DNA from: Bacillota bacterium | GTDB lineage: Bacteria > Bacillota > Bacilli > Bacillales_A > Planococcaceae | DNA: 33,538 nt | Assembly: GCA_023405135.1 (NCBI GenBank) | Contig: JAEXYZ010000076.1 | Location: 1 to 33,538 of the forward strand | Direction: 5' to 3' | Part shown: positions 31,325 through 33,538 of the stretch, in pieces | Layout of the letters: every line of letters starts with the position of its first letter | How positions within the stretch are numbered: the first letter of the stretch is position 1 | Notes under the pieces: generated by a model | What the model was told of the DNA's origin: nothing | Database searches by the model: none | The model's input: the letters and a program-made list of their open reading frames with translations, nothing else | Program-made: the position numbers and the translations under genes

Positions 31325-31834
31325 ATGTTTCGTTCCGTCTTATTTATCCAATATGCTGTTATTCTAGCAATTAGCTTCGTAAGCGGAGTAGTTTGTTTTC
31401 AAGTTTTTTCCTTGGACAAGTCAATGAAATTAATAGAGTATATTGATCCAAGAGTTCTTGATTTAACAGACATATCAATTTGGAATACAATTTTGCCATT
31501 AGTCGCTTGGGTTGTGCTTGTATTATTTTTTGCAACTCATCCCTTTTTACATGTGTTAGCAAAATTTATTGTTGCAGTTAAGATTACTTTTTTTGGGTTT
31601 AGCTCTGTATTTTTACTAACTCAACAAGAATCCTTGTTAACTTATAGTGTTTGGTGGTTCCCATTCCAATTAATTTATTGTTTTTTACTGTTTATATTAT
31701 GTTCTGTTAATTCATCTAAAAAAATAGGAAACAATCGGAAGTATTTATTTTCTCAAAAATTATTTGTCACAATTTTGATTACCCTATCTATTATTTGTGT
31801 TGGAGAAATCTTTGCAATTTCTTACATTGTATAA
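31325..31834 (+). CDS. Polytopic membrane protein, possibly SpoIIM-like
   Basis: A 169-residue protein with about five hydrophobic segments. Its place between nudF and fur is where some Bacillales carry spoIIM, which is needed for engulfment during sporulation. The stretch VAVKITFFGFSSVFLL followed by SVWWFPFQLIYCFLL has the spacing of the conserved SpoIIM core, but few residues match and the protein is shorter than the usual 200-215. I therefore give no gene symbol. The ATG at 31325 is better spaced from AAAGGAG than the one at 31319. Confidence 0.6.
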   Translation: MFRSVLFIQYAVILAISFVSGVVCFQVFSLDKSMKLIEYIDPRVLDLTDISIWNTILPLVAWVVLVLFFATHPFLHVLAKFIVAVKITFFGFSSVFLLTQQESLLTYSVWWFPFQLIYCFLLFILCSVNSSKKIGNNRKYLFSQKLFVTILITLSIICVGEIFAISYIV

Positions 31835-31846
31835 TGAATCCCTCTC

Positions 31847-31876
31847 TTGTAATAAGTTTTACTCATTTGGTATAAT
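31847..31876 (+). promoter_or_regulatory. fur promoter
   Basis: TTGTAA (31847-31852) and TATAAT (31871-31876) with an 18-base spacer, ending 24 bases before the fur ATG. No Fur or PerR box was recognised around it. Confidence 0.7.
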
Positions 31877-31900
31877 AGAATGAGTTTAGGAGGGCGTCTT

Positions 31901-32353
31901 ATGGAAAGCCGTATTGATCGTATAAAAAAGCAACTACATAGTGCTGGCTACAAACTGACGCCACAGCGTGAAGCGACAGTTGCGGTACTATTAGAACATG
32001 AAGAAGACCATTTGAGTGCTGAAGACGTATATTTACTCGTAAAAGATAAAGCACCAGAAATTGGCCTAGCTACCGTTTATCGAACATTAGAATTATTAAC
32101 TGAACTGAAAATTGTCGATAAAATTAATTTCGGGGATGGCGTATCACGATACGACCTTCGACAAGAAGGAGCAAAGCATTTCCATCATCATCTTGTATGT
32201 ATCGAATGTGGTGCGGTTGACGAAATTCAAGAAGATTTGTTAGATGATGTTGAAGTAGTGGTAGAAAAACGTTGGAACTTTATCATTAAAGATCATAGAT
32301 TAACATTCCACGGAATATGCCATCGTTGTCACGATAAGCAAAATGAAGAGTAA
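31901..32353 (+). CDS. fur: Ferric uptake regulator family protein Fur
   Basis: A 150-residue Fur-family repressor. The N-terminal winged helix contains LTPQREATVAVLLEHEEDHL and GLATVYRTLELL. The metal-binding part has HFHHHLVCIECGAVDEI, and the pair CIEC/CHRC forms the structural zinc site. Gene order (nudF ... fur-xerD) identifies it as Fur, the iron-dependent repressor, rather than PerR or Zur, which usually lie elsewhere. The start at 31901 follows AGGAGG; the earlier ATG at 31880 would include that site. Confidence 0.93.
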   Translation: MESRIDRIKKQLHSAGYKLTPQREATVAVLLEHEEDHLSAEDVYLLVKDKAPEIGLATVYRTLELLTELKIVDKINFGDGVSRYDLRQEGAKHFHHHLVCIECGAVDEIQEDLLDDVEVVVEKRWNFIIKDHRLTFHGICHRCHDKQNEE

Positions 32354-32359
32354 CAATTG

Positions 32360-32402
32360 AAAAGATGTACAATTCGTAAATTTCGCGAGTTGTACATCTT
32401 TT
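32360..32402 (+). terminator. Terminator of fur
   Basis: A perfect 13-bp stem, AAAAGATGTACAA/TTGTACATCTTTT, with a 17-base loop and then CTTTTTAT, seven bases after the fur stop codon. Confidence 0.92.
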
Positions 32403-32475
32403 CTTTTTATACGGGCGTTAGCTTGTACAGTTACTAGAAAAAAATTATGATTGGAAATATAAAGGATTGGTGATA

Positions 32476-33381
32476 ATGATGAACGATGCAAAAGAAGCAA
32501 TTTTAGACTATCTTCATTTCTTACAAGTTGAAAGACAACTATCGAACAATACATTGTCTTCTTATCGACGTGATTTAGAAAGCTATGTAGAACATATACA
32601 TAAAAATCAAGGGTTAACAAATTTAAATCAAGTGGAACGGTCTCATATTCTACTTCATTTAGAAAATCTTCGTGGACAAGGGATTTCTTCAAGAACAATA
32701 GCGCGGCATATTTCTTCCATTCGCTCGTTTCATCAATTTTTATTGCGTGAAAAGATTACAGGAAACGACCCAACTGTTCATTTAGAAATGCCGCAAATCG
32801 AGCAAAAATTACCTAAAGTTTTATCGATTGAGGAAATCGATTTGTTAATTTCAGCACCGGATCGAGGGAAGCCTCAAGGAATTCGAGATGTTGCGATGCT
32901 TGAACTTTTATACGGCTCAGGAATGCGTATTAGTGAATGTATTGGGCTTAATTTAAATGATGTTCATTTAACAATGGGCTTTGTACGAGTATTTGGTAAA
33001 GGTGGAAAGGAACGAATTATTCCCCTTGGTAAAAGTGCAATAAGAGCATGTGAAAATTATTTACAAAATGCCCGTGCTAAATTACAAGGAAAATATCCGA
33101 ATACAGATGCTTTTTTTATTAATCAACGAGGAAAACGTTTAACAAGACAAGGTTGTTGGAAATTATTAAAAGAGCATGCTTTAAAAGCGAACATTAAAAA
33201 GGAAATAACACCCCATACTTTAAGACATAGTTTTGCTACTCATTTAATTGAAAATGGTGCAGATCTTCGTGCAGTTCAAGAAATGTTAGGGCATGCAGAC
33301 ATATCTACTACTCAAATATATACACATATTAGTAAAACGAGATTATCTGAAGTTTATAAACAATTTCATCCACGAGCGTAA
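32476..33381 (+). CDS. xerD: Tyrosine recombinase XerD
   Basis: A 301-residue tyrosine recombinase. The N-terminal SAM-like domain (LHFLQVERQLSNNTLSSYRR) is followed by the catalytic domain with Arg151 (GSGMRISE), Lys175, His247 and Arg250 (HTLRHSFATH), His273 (LGHADIS) and the nucleophile Tyr282 (TQIYTH). With XerC it resolves chromosome dimers at dif. Length and position after fur fit XerD (RipX). Translation can start at the ATG at 32476 or 32479; AAAGGA lies nine bases before the first. TTG and GTG codons upstream are less likely. Confidence 0.95.
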   Translation: MMNDAKEAILDYLHFLQVERQLSNNTLSSYRRDLESYVEHIHKNQGLTNLNQVERSHILLHLENLRGQGISSRTIARHISSIRSFHQFLLREKITGNDPTVHLEMPQIEQKLPKVLSIEEIDLLISAPDRGKPQGIRDVAMLELLYGSGMRISECIGLNLNDVHLTMGFVRVFGKGGKERIIPLGKSAIRACENYLQNARAKLQGKYPNTDAFFINQRGKRLTRQGCWKLLKEHALKANIKKEITPHTLRHSFATHLIENGADLRAVQEMLGHADISTTQIYTHISKTRLSEVYKQFHPRA

Positions 33382-33407
33382 ATGTTATGTTTACTTTGGA
33401 TAAAATT

Positions 33408-33538
33408 CCGAATCGGGAGCCAAGTGCCCAAATCGAGGTTTAAGTGCCCGAACCGGAGTGTAAGCGCCCGAATCAAGAGCCAAGCGCCCGAACCGGAGTG
33501 TAAGTGCCCGAATCGGGAGCCAAGTGCCCGAACCGGAG
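33408..33538. repeat. 20-bp tandem repeat, running off the window end
   Basis: Six full units and an 11-base partial unit in exact 20-bp register. Two unit types alternate: CCGAATCGGGAGCCAAGTGC (units 1, 6, and diverged 4) and CCGAACCGGAGTGTAAGTGC (units 3, 5, partial 7); unit 2 is more diverged. The higher period is thus 40 bp. Each unit begins with the near-palindrome CCGAAYCGG. The repeat is far richer in GC than the surrounding DNA, and a 20-bp period does not keep a reading frame. It starts 26 bases after the xerD stop codon. Confidence 0.95.

Noticed and set aside
33408..33538. CRISPR array
   Set aside because: The repeats are directly adjacent 20-bp units with no unique spacers and no cas genes in the window.
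33382..33538. dif site for XerC/XerD
   Set aside because: No 28-bp dif-like sequence with two 11-bp arms was recognised; the repeat unit has a different pattern and dif is normally near the terminus rather than beside xerD.

Overview
The window reads as chromosomal DNA of an AT-rich, endospore-forming member of the Bacillales, most like the Lysinibacillus/Solibacillus branch. The reasons are the Bacillus-type gene neighbourhoods ynzC-tkt, sirA-yneF, liaI-pspA/liaF-liaS-liaR and yqkD-yqkE ... yqkF-nudF ... fur-xerD, the sporulation gene sirA, strong AGGAGG-type ribosome binding sites, and several TTG starts. The genus is inferred from general resemblance only.

Region 1 (about 275-11720) is a catabolic island. 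A leftward operon encodes an aspartase-like lyase, an aldehyde dehydrogenase and a zinc alcohol dehydrogenase, with a divergent IclR-family regulator and a perfect 19-bp palindromic operator between them. Next to it an AraC-family regulator diverges from a rightward operon: an enolase-superfamily enzyme, an AldA-like aldehyde dehydrogenase, an iron alcohol dehydrogenase and a CaiT-like BCCT transporter, preceded by a strong CcpA (cre) site. Together they look like uptake and breakdown of a betaine-like or other small polar compound through alcohol and aldehyde intermediates. Active-site changes in the lyase, the enolase-family enzyme and the transporter suggest a substrate different from those of the characterised relatives. 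This is the best candidate for an undescribed system.

Region 2 (11722-25116) holds a yugN-like gene, ynzC and tkt, and then sirA and yneF. In Bacillus subtilis tkt is followed directly by sirA/yneF; here about 9.5 kb lies between them. That block contains a reductase-like gene, an HMG-CoA lyase/methylglutaconyl-CoA hydratase pair, a short zone of decayed genes (IS3-type transposase remnant, frameshifted vanZ-like gene, truncated uppP, frameshifted ybjQ-like gene), a NUDIX hydrolase, and the envelope-stress system liaF-liaS-liaR with pspA and a liaI-like gene.

Region 3 (25129-33538) follows the yqkD-to-xerD order of Bacillus: yqkD, yqkE, then a CycA/AapA-like amino-acid permease under a glycine riboswitch, a small unknown membrane-anchored protein, a VanZ-like gene coupled to yqkF, then nudF, a SpoIIM-like membrane protein, fur and xerD. 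The window ends inside a regular 20-bp tandem repeat.

No tRNA, rRNA or CRISPR array was seen.
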